Shown here piece after piece: positions 55,125-64,000 of a DNA stretch of 64,000 bases. The notes beneath the pieces are model-generated. The model worked only from the letters and a program-made list of their open reading frames with translations, was not told the origin of the DNA and made no database searches. The stretch is from Macrotrachela quadricornifera. Taxonomy: Eukaryota > Rotifera > Eurotatoria > Philodinida > Philodinidae. A program made the translations under genes and the position numbers. Position 1 is the stretch's first letter; each line of letters starts with the position of its first letter. The DNA is taken from NCBI GenBank assembly GCA_022393335.1, contig JAJEKB010021795.1:560217-624216 (forward strand), read 5' to 3'.

Positions 55125-55977
55125 CCCAAGTGAAAGAATATGCCATCGTAAACGACCTTAAACAGTAGAAAACGACGAAAAACTACAGTTGTTTCCGACT
55201 CATCTGAAACGACAGCCGTAAGGATTACCGTTTTTCACCGTTATCAAGCCGTATTCTGCCGGTAGATTAGAATCTATTGCTTTTTGTCAAAAAAGAATGT
55301 TTTTTTGGTCTATATATACATATATATTTATATATATGAACAGTCACTTATTTTAAATGTAATGATTATTTTTAAAAAAATAACCATTTTAAATACAACG
55401 ATTTTTTTATTTAGATTTGTCTAATACCAATACAAATGGTAAGTGATTTCAGATAAAATGATTATTTATTTATTTAGGCTGGTCTAATATCAATATGGAT
55501 GATACGTTATTTTAAATAAAATAATTATATTTTTATTTAGAATTACAATGTTATCCCCAAAATTGACGACGTCGCCGAAGTTTGCCCGATTTTGATAATA
55601 TGGGTAACATAGTAGAGACTTGTAAATACGATATTATGCTGTGATCGTACATCGTTGGATTTCGTCATATACGATCATATATGAGCATCGTAATGCTCGT
55701 CCTAAATAGTTATGATAGAGTCGACGAAATGAAAGCTACTACTACCTGATGTAAAACGTCAGAAAAACGACATCAATACGGTTCATGACGATTCATCGGA
55801 AACGACCTGAAACGGCATCGTTTCCGTTCCGGCAAAACTACATATACAAATCTGGGTTAACGGATTACGGTGTTAAACGGCGAAAAACGGCATCCGTTCA
55901 TGCCCGGTTCCTGCACGAATTTAGTCGTTTTTGAGTCGTTCCATACCTTATACGGCGCTCGGAATCATCCACCTGGG
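55125..55977. mobile_element. CCCA/AAACGG-ended repeat element, copy C
   Basis: The left end starts CCCAAGTGAAAGAATATGCC, followed by GTAAACGACCTTAAACAG. The right end, read inward, starts CCCAGGTGGATGATTCCGAG. AAACGR motifs crowd both ends (for example GAAACGACAGCC, GAAACGGCATCG, AAAAACGGCATCC). The core 55380-55560 has three intron-like units: acceptors TTTAG near 55414, 55480 and 55540, and donor-like GTAAGTGATT or GATACGTTATT between them. No protein visible. Confidence 0.55.
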
Positions 55978-56169
55978 AAGGAAGGACAAATATTTTCTTA
56001 ACTTTGTCTATATTATTCGATAGTTCAGAATCTCTACTTTAAAGTATCGAGAGAAGAAAGCTATTTTGAGCTGAAATGTTCAAGACATTTTACTCACTAA
56101 TAGACCTCTTTGAGGGCAAAATCTCAGGCCAAAATACCGTCATTCCATTGTTTTGGTATAAATGGCAGC

Positions 56170-57815
56170 CTAGGTATTGTTGACTCAATTTGTATAATTA
56201 ATCTTTTTATATTAAAACACGTACTTAAAAATGTCTCTCTACGGTAGAAAGATGCAGTAAAAAACGCTTTACAAAATAGTCTATGACTGAGCTTGCCTAA
56301 CTCATTTAATAAGAAAGTTATAAGCTTAACTTATAAATATGCATTGCAAAAAATGAAAACTAACTGCGGACATTCTAGAACCATAAAAACACTTTCGTAT
56401 CTAAAACATGTTATTGTAATTATGCAATGTTTCTTCATCATGTATGTTGCAATCAAAAGCATTTTAAATTAATGTTCATAAACTTGATATCCATTCATTT
56501 GCACCACCTTTGCAAGACATTTCGGTATGGTATCTATCATTACTTCACATTATTAACAAAACCAACTAGTGAATCAAGGTTTTTCAAATATTTTTCCTTT
56601 TGTTTTTTCCTTCATAATTCTCCAAATATTTTTAATAGACCATACAATTAGAAATTTAACGTCTACAATATTTGGTTCAATTCTTTCTACAAAAGCATCA
56701 TCAAACACATTCATAGCTACTTACATTCTATGTTTTAAATCTTGATCATCGTGAGGTATCAATTTTTTCGTGCAAATTTCACCTCAAAACATTATTCCAC
56801 TAGGTTATTTTGTCACTAGTGCTTCACTCAGATTAGCAGAAATTTCAGATGGATCTTCAGCATAAATTACATCATTTTTACTATTGTAAAAACCGTCAAT
56901 TGTAAATATTCCTGAAAAATCAGTGTTAACAATTTTAGTCTATTATCATTTGCAATCAGTTTTTCCTGCACCAAATTTTCTAATTAATCTTTTGTCACAT
57001 ACATACATGCCGTTTTTTTGTTTGCCACTGCTGATTTTTTAGCTTTTCTAGGTTTAAATGGTTTCAAATTTAAATCCTTATTTATTCTTTGCACTGATGT
57101 TCTTTTACCTTGAAGTATCACTTTTTATTATTCTTCCTCTTTGTAATATTCAGTTTATTTTTCTTCTTAGTGCATTACGATATGATAAAAGTGGATTTGC
57201 ATAATATTTTATTTCATCAGCAATGTGGAATGCTATCAATGTGGAAATCATTTCCTTCAAAGACAGAACAAGTCTACAAAACTACACCCATAGTCAGCAT
57301 GTTTCACATCTAGTTCTGCTACGTGAAAAATCTATAGATTATTGTATACTATACTTGGACTGAAATGAGCCTATTTGTAAGCCGAAGTGGTAAATGAATA
57401 CAGAGGAGATAGATATTTTGAAAACAAAGGAAGAGAGATTATGAATATCTAGAAAAGCTAGGACGAACATCAAATGGTATGTAATACACAAAGTGAATAG
57501 ACCAGATAGAAAACAGTAATAGTATGATTCAATCGATGATGGAAAGTCACAAATGTAAAACTGATTATATAGTGACTTTAAAATTATTATGAAAGTGAGC
57601 TGAATGTTTGTGGTTAATTTTTACTTTTTACGACACATATTTCTAAGCTTATGACTTCCTTACTATATGAGTTAGGCAGCATTAACCATAGAATGTTCTG
57701 TAGAGCGTCTTTTAATGGATCTTTCTATCACACAGTTAAATTTTTAACTAAATGTCTTAATATAAAAAAATTAATTATGCCAATCAAGTCAGTATATCTA
57801 AGTTACCCTTTGTAG
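56170..57815 (-). mobile_element. Decayed Tc1/mariner element with about 210-bp inverted ends
   Basis: 56175-56390 is the reverse complement, with changes, of 57595-57815 (shared CATAATTAATTTTTTTATATTAA and GCCTAACTCATATAGTAAG-type blocks). The minus-strand interior reads SVQRINKDLNLKPFKPRKAK, like the second helix-turn-helix of mariner-type transposases. It then reads GIFTIDGFYNSKNDVIY, and further on VKFLIVWSIKNIWRIMKEK, which resembles the PIENFWAILK motif near the C-terminus. Stops and frame changes are frequent. A single arm of the same family lies at 34725-34965. Confidence 0.65.
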
Positions 57816-57819
57816 AAAA

Positions 57820-58820
57820 TTGAATATTACATCCTTGATTTTTGAATAGAACACAAACATTCTGAGACAACATAAATAAAAAGAAGTCAGATAAATTCAA
57901 TAAGAGACCAGCGATGACAATATTCTGTTTATGTAAAGAAATGTGAATAATGCAAGCGTCTAGTTTTACTACCTTGAATAAAAACGAATGAGAGCAAGAG
58001 AAAAAAATTCGATTTATTCACTGCATCTGAAAATAACAAAACAGTCATAACAGACAGTCAAGGTCACAGTAAAAAAAATGAATATGGAGGTGTTCTTTTT
58101 CACGTTCCTTTCTAATCCAATAAGAATTTTTTAATTAAAATTTCGGATATTTATCGAAGAATATTTGAATGCAATATTATTTAACTTCAACAAAATTAAA
58201 GTTTTATGAAGAGTCGAAGTTTGAATCAAAAGATATCTTTTCTGTCATAAATTATATATTCATTCTCTTTTTTTGCTGATATAAAAAGATATTGAGATAA
58301 TGATTCATTTGTAAGCATTCTTTATATTTTATTCTATGATTAAATTCAAATTTTTATTTATCATTTTATGCATTAACATACCAAGTGGAAATTGAGTCTT
58401 TGATAAATGGAACTAATCTTGAGGCGAAATCTACCCTATGTTCTAATTTAAGAGTGATTAGATTTCACATTTTTGCAGGGTCGGCGTTTATAAGATGAGA
58501 GTTCATCATGAAACGAGTTTTGAGTAAATGAACAAACACTTTTATAAAATAGATTACCTCATTCTGTAAAGTTATCAAGAGTGAACCTGCATTTGCCAAA
58601 TTAGACAACGCTTATAATCGTAAATTATTGAGGAATAAATAAGCTTTCGTTAGATTTCTATGATTTCATTATTCATTCTGATGCGAAAATTGAAGCCAGC
58701 AGTTCTGTAATCATGATTCGACTTTGGTGAATTGATATATCTTAAAAAAACACAATTTGCCATTAATAAGATTCTTTATAATCTATAGAAAATTCTCTCT
58801 GCAAAAAAAACGAAAATCAA
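57820..58820. other. Upstream region of the cysteine-rich gene; no other gene seen
   Basis: AT-rich sequence with no long frame. It should hold the promoter of the gene starting at 58824; no clear TATA box was identified. Confidence 0.3.
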
Positions 58821-58823
58821 GAA

Positions 58824-61203
58824 ATGCCAACAATTACTACGCAGTTACAAACAAAAGACAAACAATTGGAACCCAAGAATCCAGGTGAGTAAAAAACTGA
58901 ATCAAAAAACTTCTACGGAAAGATTATCCGGTCAGTCCAGTGACATGATAATATAGTTTTGATGATTGAGTCTAAAGAATGAGATGACTAGTTGAAGGTT
59001 AGAATAAGAATAAGAATGAAAGTAGGGGCGAGAAAGATGATAACAAGTTAACTCGATATCTCGTCACATCATCCTCGCAACTCCATCATAACTTGATGCA
59101 ACTGATGATTTAATTTCTCGTGTTTTTTAAATGAAGTATTTAAACGTTGGGTTGGTAAGAAATTTTTGCCGTTCTTTTTTTTCGAAAATTTTCTTTTTCG
59201 TTTTTAATATCAAGAATACAGCTAGCTTTCAACAATCTATGCTCCATTACTGTCTGTGGCTTGTCGCTAACGTGCTGGCAGAGAAAGGATTTCGCGTTCG
59301 TAGAAGTCCTGCTAGTTTTGGCAAAAAAAGTTGAGAAGGTCCATTTCCAGGTCGTTTTCGTTGTCGAACTATTTCTCTTTCAAATGGTTAGAAAGAGAAC
59401 GGAACAAATGACAGTCTGCAGAATAAGATAGATATGGAATGGTAATCTATCCAAGCTTCAATAATTTTTCACGCATCATTTTTGCAATATGGAGTTTGGT
59501 ATTGTCATGCAAAAAATAAATTCTATCTTGCTTCCCCTAAAGTTTTGCTGCAACTCAGTCTAATAGTTGGCAATAGAGATCATCAGTGATAGTGAAATTA
59601 GTTAGAAGTTCCCAAGGAACAATTCCTCTTACTCTCCACCAAACGCTCAGCATAATCTTTTTTCATTTAAGGTCATCTATGGGTGTTGCTACACCTTTTT
59701 GCCCAGCTCTTAGTTGGTGCCACTTGCGCGTGTGATTAACAGACAACACCCACTTTTCATCGCCACTAATAAGGTTGTAAACCCAGTGGACGTTGCAATG
59801 AGACGTCCTTAATTCCATGCAAGCATCAGGTCTATATTGGAACTGATGTGGCGACAAATCATATAGTATCCAAACTCCATATTTTCGTGTTTTGCCTAAT
59901 TCATACAGATATGTTTCCACTGTAATATGAGAGCATCCAAGTCGCTCTGCTAAACATTGGGTAATCAATCTAGCATCTTCTTCGATAAGCTCCTTTACGT
60001 AATCCATATCCACTTCTAGTGGTCTTCCAGAATGAGGTAAACCATGGAGTTCGAAGTTACTGTTCTTGAATCGATTGAACCGATGTTGCACTGTACTTTA
60101 TGAAACAGTAGTACTCGGTGCTCTCTACGAGGTATCTTCATTTCTAATTTGAGATTAGCGTATACATCTATAGTTTTATTGTTGTTCGAAATATATGTAC
60201 ACTCCTTTTGCACAAAGGTGATCGTCTGTCAGGGAGCCAGAAATTACCTGTAAGTTTGTAGTCAAGTTTGGTCTTCCTACAATCAGTACTAGAAGCAATA
60301 TCGTGATTAACATTTTCATTCTCTAGGAATAGCGCTAACAGCTTTTTCAGCAGTTGATAATATTAAATTTACTTGCACTTTTGGTCGTTCACCTATTTTT
60401 TTACTTCGGATAAAAAAGAGAATAACTAAAAAAATTTAATGAATAAATTATGATTCAAACATTTTTGACTTTTGTTTTTCTTCCTAATGGTACAATTTTA
60501 AACATCACTTTAGACCGCTAAACTACAAAAAGGTCTTCAAAGCAGTCATTTTTCTTGTTTTTCAACATGTGATCTTATCTGAAATAAAGATGTTATATAA
60601 CAAGTTTACTATATCTCGTGACTAATAACTAGATATAGTCACAGAAAAACTCACTTTTTCCCACAAGAATAAACTATTGAAGATTCTTATTTGATTGTTT
60701 CAGTATCTGTTGAATCAAAAACTGTATCGTCATCTCACACACGAACTCCTTTTTGCGCATGTCCTCCTCCTCATCGCCGCGATTATTTTGTTTGTACTGA
60801 TTGTGGCACTTATTCCTGTGGTGGACTTTATTCATCAATTTGCACTGTGTGCAAAGGTATTATTTCTAATCCTCCGCGTGGTATTCGTCATCATTATTTA
60901 TGTACCAAATGTGCTCATCTACGACCTACTTGTACTTGTGATCGTCCTCGTACTCGTTCACCTACGCTTTATATTTTTCGTTATCCTCCAGAATATTGCT
61001 GGTGTCTTTGTTGCAAATGCTGCACATATTCATGTTCGTGTACGTATTGCAATTTCTTTTGCGAATGTTTATCAGCTCCCTGCGAACGATATGACCCATG
61101 CTGCGACTGCACACGTGACTGTTGTCCCAATGAAGTCTGTTGTAAAAATCGTCTGTGTTTTTGGTCATGGTGCCCATGCTCGTGCTCAAAACCGCCAAAA
61201 TAA
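58824..61203 (+). CDS. Cysteine-rich protein, two exons around a 1.8-kb intron
   Basis: Exon 1 (58824-58884) encodes 20 residues starting MPTITTQLQTKD and ends at a GTGAGT donor. Exon 2 (60704-61203) follows a TTGTTTCAG acceptor. The join is in frame and totals 561 nt, giving 186 aa. The pairing of these exons is inferred. About 34 of 186 residues are cysteine, mostly as CxC, CxxC and CC clusters: CTDCG, CTVCKG, CTKCAH, CWCLCCKCC, CCDCTRDCC. Basic and proline residues fill the spacers. There is no signal peptide, so a cytosolic metal-binding protein is more likely than a secreted disulfide-rich one, but this is a guess. A longer open frame (60695-61267) in another register is hydrophobic and looks like a shadow. 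The intron contains a dead mariner in opposite orientation. Confidence 0.6.
59148..60213 (-). pseudogene. Mariner transposon remnant (transposase broken) inside an intron
   Basis: The minus strand reads as a mariner transposase: QHRFNRFKNSNFELHGLPHSGRP, then IEEDARLITQCLAERLGCSH, ISGDEKWVLSVNHTRKW and GQKGVATP (59663-60091). After a stop it continues IMLSVWWRVRGIVPWELL, HDNTKLHIAKMM and LFRSLSNHLKEK (59340-59660) with several more stops. The order and motifs are those of a SETMAR-type (Hsmar1-like) mariner. At the 3' side, 59148 onward (TTGGGTTGGTAAGAAATTTT) looks like a mariner terminal repeat; no matching 5' end was found. It lies within the intron of the cysteine-rich gene, antisense. Confidence 0.85.
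60248..60319 (-). other. Possible signal-peptide exon
   Basis: On the minus strand an ATG at 60319 opens a 24-codon stretch (MKMLITILLLVLIVG then a polar tail) that ends exactly at an ACAG|GTAAT donor. It looks like the first exon of a secreted protein, but downstream lies the mariner remnant and I find no second exon. It could be a broken gene or chance. Confidence 0.2.
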
Positions 61204-61204
61204 C

Positions 61205-62175
61205 CCTAGATATGACTACTCATTTGCCATGTATTTTTCGAATCATTATTGTTCAAATCAAGCTTAGAATTGATTACATTTTGATTAAATGCTTCTTTTT
61301 CACCTTTTTGATAATCTTTCTATATATATCTTTTTGCTTTTTTTGCACAGAGGTATTTATTTGACGTTTGATTATGGATAATACCGTATCAATTTTCATC
61401 CTCCTGAATCTATTCTAGATATCTGATATATACTTCTATATGTTGAGCTATATCTTTTTCGTCTTAGTTTTCATATTCTATATGAACTCACACATAGCAA
61501 TAGATTTAATCATTTATGTTGTCATTCAGACATACATATGTATACAAGAATCAAAATGTAAAGAAACATGAAGTTAAAAAAAGAAGTGTCTTTTGTCAAC
61601 TGTTTGACATAAAAAATTCATTCATATCCGATTGGAATAATCATTATTGATTCTTGGATTTTCAATGGTTTCTACCATCTACTTATTACCTGCTCAATAG
61701 TAACAATATTCTCTCGTTAATTCTTTTCTTTCTCTTATTCTTTTGCTTTGTTATTGATGTACATGTTATGTAGAAAAGAAGTACGATTGATTGTATGAAG
61801 AAAATTAATCGTATACCTATTGCTTTCTATATACATCTCTTAGATATAGTTTACCACGATATTATGTGATATTCAAAATTCAAACAATTGATATTTCAAT
61901 TTAAAAGAAAAGCAAATCATAATAAGATCTAGAAAAGATGAGCAAGTTCAAATTTGAACCCGGACGTGCTTGAATTTGAAGAGATGTTTCTATGACATCA
62001 CTTATAGAGTGTAACATCGGTATCTGTATGCATTTGTATTCATTTTCAATAGTCAAGTGTGATAACAAGCTGATCATAGCAGTTTTTATCCATATAAGTC
62101 ATTTTAGTTGATAATTAACAAGTAACACTCGTCTGAAGACTCGCTCAGCTCTTTCTCTTATAAATCGTGTTTCTA
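61205..62175. other. Intergenic, no gene seen
   Basis: AT-rich, no supported frame. It contains the 3' flank of the cysteine-rich gene. Confidence 0.35.
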
Positions 62176-62179
62176 AACT

Positions 62180-62395
62180 ACCATCAAGCTATTTTTTTAT
62201 AAAATTAAAAAAAGCCAAAGTCAGATTCAAGTTCCTCGACTTCAACTACCTTTGACGAAACTTCATAAAAACAAATAGTTTTTGATAAAAATTTGTCGTT
62301 TGTTTAAAAAACTAACATCAGATTCGGATTCCTTGATCTCGATTACCCTTTGGTTAAGTTTTATAGAATAATATTAATAAAATGTTTTTTTGACC
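62180..62395. repeat. Relative of the 118-bp tandem repeat
   Basis: About two units with the landmarks CAGATTC(AA/GG)GTTCC or ATTCC, CTACCTTTG or TACCCTTTGG, and TTTTATAGAA or CTTCATAAAA, as in 15060-15405. Confidence 0.45.
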
Positions 62396-62399
62396 TTGT

Positions 62400-64000
62400 G
62401 CGGACTTATAAGCAATCAGACAATTTATGTTTGCAAGACTCTTCTCTATGAGAAAGAGAATAGTAATTAGTATATTTCCCATGAGTCGTTAAAACGCCTT
62501 TTTAAAGTGCGCGTCTAATTCTAATCAAGGGCGTCGGTTTACATTAGAATTCAGCTATATTTCGAATTTGAATTGAAGAAATCACAATTCTTACTAATAT
62601 AATTTACATGGCATGCGAAACAAATTTCAACACAGCATAAGCTGAAACACACTTTGACGTTAAACTTGGAGATTCTATACAGCATTCTTTATTAAACTTA
62701 TTTTCAAGTCAACCAATCAGTTCCACAATTCTTTTCACATTGTTTGTGCATACTTCTGTACAAATGGTGATTGACAAGAGACAAATGAGCAATTCTCATT
62801 AGCCTTGTTCGTTCTGTCATTATTTCTCGCGTTTAAACCAATATATGTATTGAAGAATAAATTAAAATGAATGAGTAATTGTGAGTTGTCATCGCTGCAG
62901 CTTTGTTTGTCAACAGTCTCCTTATTTAACAGAAAAAGACATTAAATTTGTCGAGATGGAAAGAAAAAATCAGTAGTCTTTTCTTTTTTTTTTGTTACAA
63001 AGATCTGAAAGAATTTCCTTTTTGATTTTTAATATTTGCCTGAATCATTTTGAAAGGTGAAAAATGTAAGTGACCGGATTTATTCTGAAAATAGTTGTTA
63101 TTAACCGATGATGTTCAATAGAGAGGAAACTCGATTTAAACAAAGATTATATCAAACGACATGCCATACAGCAAGTACATTAGATAGTAAATCAGAACAT
63201 ATAAGGGAAGTGAACAGTTGTTTTGAGTATTTTTAGAAACGATTTTCCTCATTAACTCAGCCAATTAAGGCATATAGTTACCCAGATATAGCTTGACAAG
63301 CTCTATTGAATAGCATATGTTTCATTCAAATGAAAATACAAAATTTTAGTGACTCGTGCTCGTGGAATAGCTCATCAGCGCAGCTCCTTTACGACTAAAA
63401 TATGAAACTAACATGTCCCGTATAAGTTAAAACAAAATTTAGTATAGTCAGTCGCTGAAAAGAACGTACTAGTTAACTTTTAGAGATCTTCCTTGTTAGA
63501 GAAGATGTATCAGTACTAGATCAATTCGTCGCATTTATATGATAGTAAGAGAGACAAGTATAGAGAGAATCAATAATTAAATTACACGATTTAAACAAAC
63601 TTGCTATTTACGAAGTTATTGATTTCAAAAGTTTCGTATGAAGTTTCTGAGTTATCCCGAGCTTAAACAAAATTACTATTAGTTTGATGAAAACGTCCAA
63701 AGCATCAAACTTTCATTTTGAAACACAGAAAAAGCTTTGGTAACGCGTTTGTTACCATCGAATAACTGAACTGAGTTAAGTGAACTGCCTCTTAGTTGAT
63801 GCTAAGAAAGAGTATTAAAAATCTTAAAAATAATAATGGAAGCAAGTGTTGTTCTCATTGTATGTTTAAGCTTTTTTGTATGGTTTATTTTTAATTGCGT
63901 ATCAAATCTTAGTTATCCTTGATTCTCTTTATACGTGTCTCTCTTACTTTCATATATATGTGACTAATCGTTCTTCTGACGAATTGATCGGTCACCCTTT
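62400..64000. other. Intergenic to window end, no gene seen
   Basis: AT-rich sequence with no frame above 60 codons. No element ends, RNA gene or array seen. Confidence 0.35.

Noticed and set aside
60695..61267. A 190-codon open frame longer than the Cys-rich frame over the same bases
   Set aside because: Its product is a run of Val, Ile, Leu and Ala produced by reading TGT/TGC-rich codons one base off. The overlapping frame has ordered CxxC clusters and an acceptor site that joins to an ATG exon, so it is the better gene.

Overview
The window is nuclear DNA of a small animal, most likely a bdelloid rotifer (Rotaria/Adineta type). The reasons are AT-rich sequence, GT-AG introns mostly of 50-70 bp, small intron-poor genes separated by transposon debris, and two protein styles I associate with expanded bdelloid families: F-box proteins of about 600 aa with leucine-rich tails, and very long LDLa/EGF ectodomains fused to a seven-helix receptor. 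The organism assignment is inference; no rRNA, mitochondrial or telomeric marker is present.

Protein-coding genes I can support: a two-exon cytochrome b561 (4110-4877, -); a short membrane protein with a Thr/Pro/Ser-rich tail (10573-11058, -); a tandem pair of related helical proteins (12257-12712 and 12787-13398, +); two F-box paralogues (18502-20295 and 36724-38595, -); an eight-exon lysophospholipid acyltransferase of AGPAT3/4 type (21590-24027, -); a 1.7-kaa LDLa/EGF/GPCR protein (27450-32600, -); a five-exon class IV sirtuin (45884-47285, +); a Sec14/CRAL-TRIO protein (52557-53453, +); and a two-exon cysteine-rich protein whose intron holds a dead mariner (58824-61203, +). Exon joins for cytochrome b561, the acyltransferase, the sirtuin and the cysteine-rich gene were worked out by hand; all keep frame across GT-AG junctions. 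The genes do not form a pathway; they are ordinary housekeeping or receptor genes lying between repeats.

The rest is a dense record of transposition. Class II elements with visible ends include a 2.9-kb hAT element (8-bp target duplication AGTCAAAT), a 2.4-kb FLYWCH-type Mutator-like element (8-bp duplication GTATTTCG), a piggyBac-type MITE (TTAA), a hAT MITE (ATTGTTCT), a pogo/Tigger deletion derivative and a CACTG MITE sharing one TA, a 1.4-kb satellite-cored element with a 9-bp duplication, and several decayed Tc1/mariner copies. There is also a tRNA-derived SINE, a LINE reverse-transcriptase fragment inside an intron, and several dispersed unclassified repeats.

The most unusual structure is a three-copy family (33094-34597, 48963-49763, 55125-55977). 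Its ends start CCCA and are packed with AAACGG/AAACGA motifs. Its core carries intron-like units, an array of about ten in the longest copy, each with an acceptor-like AG, about 25 nt, and a GTAAGTATT-like donor. I do not recognise it as a described family.
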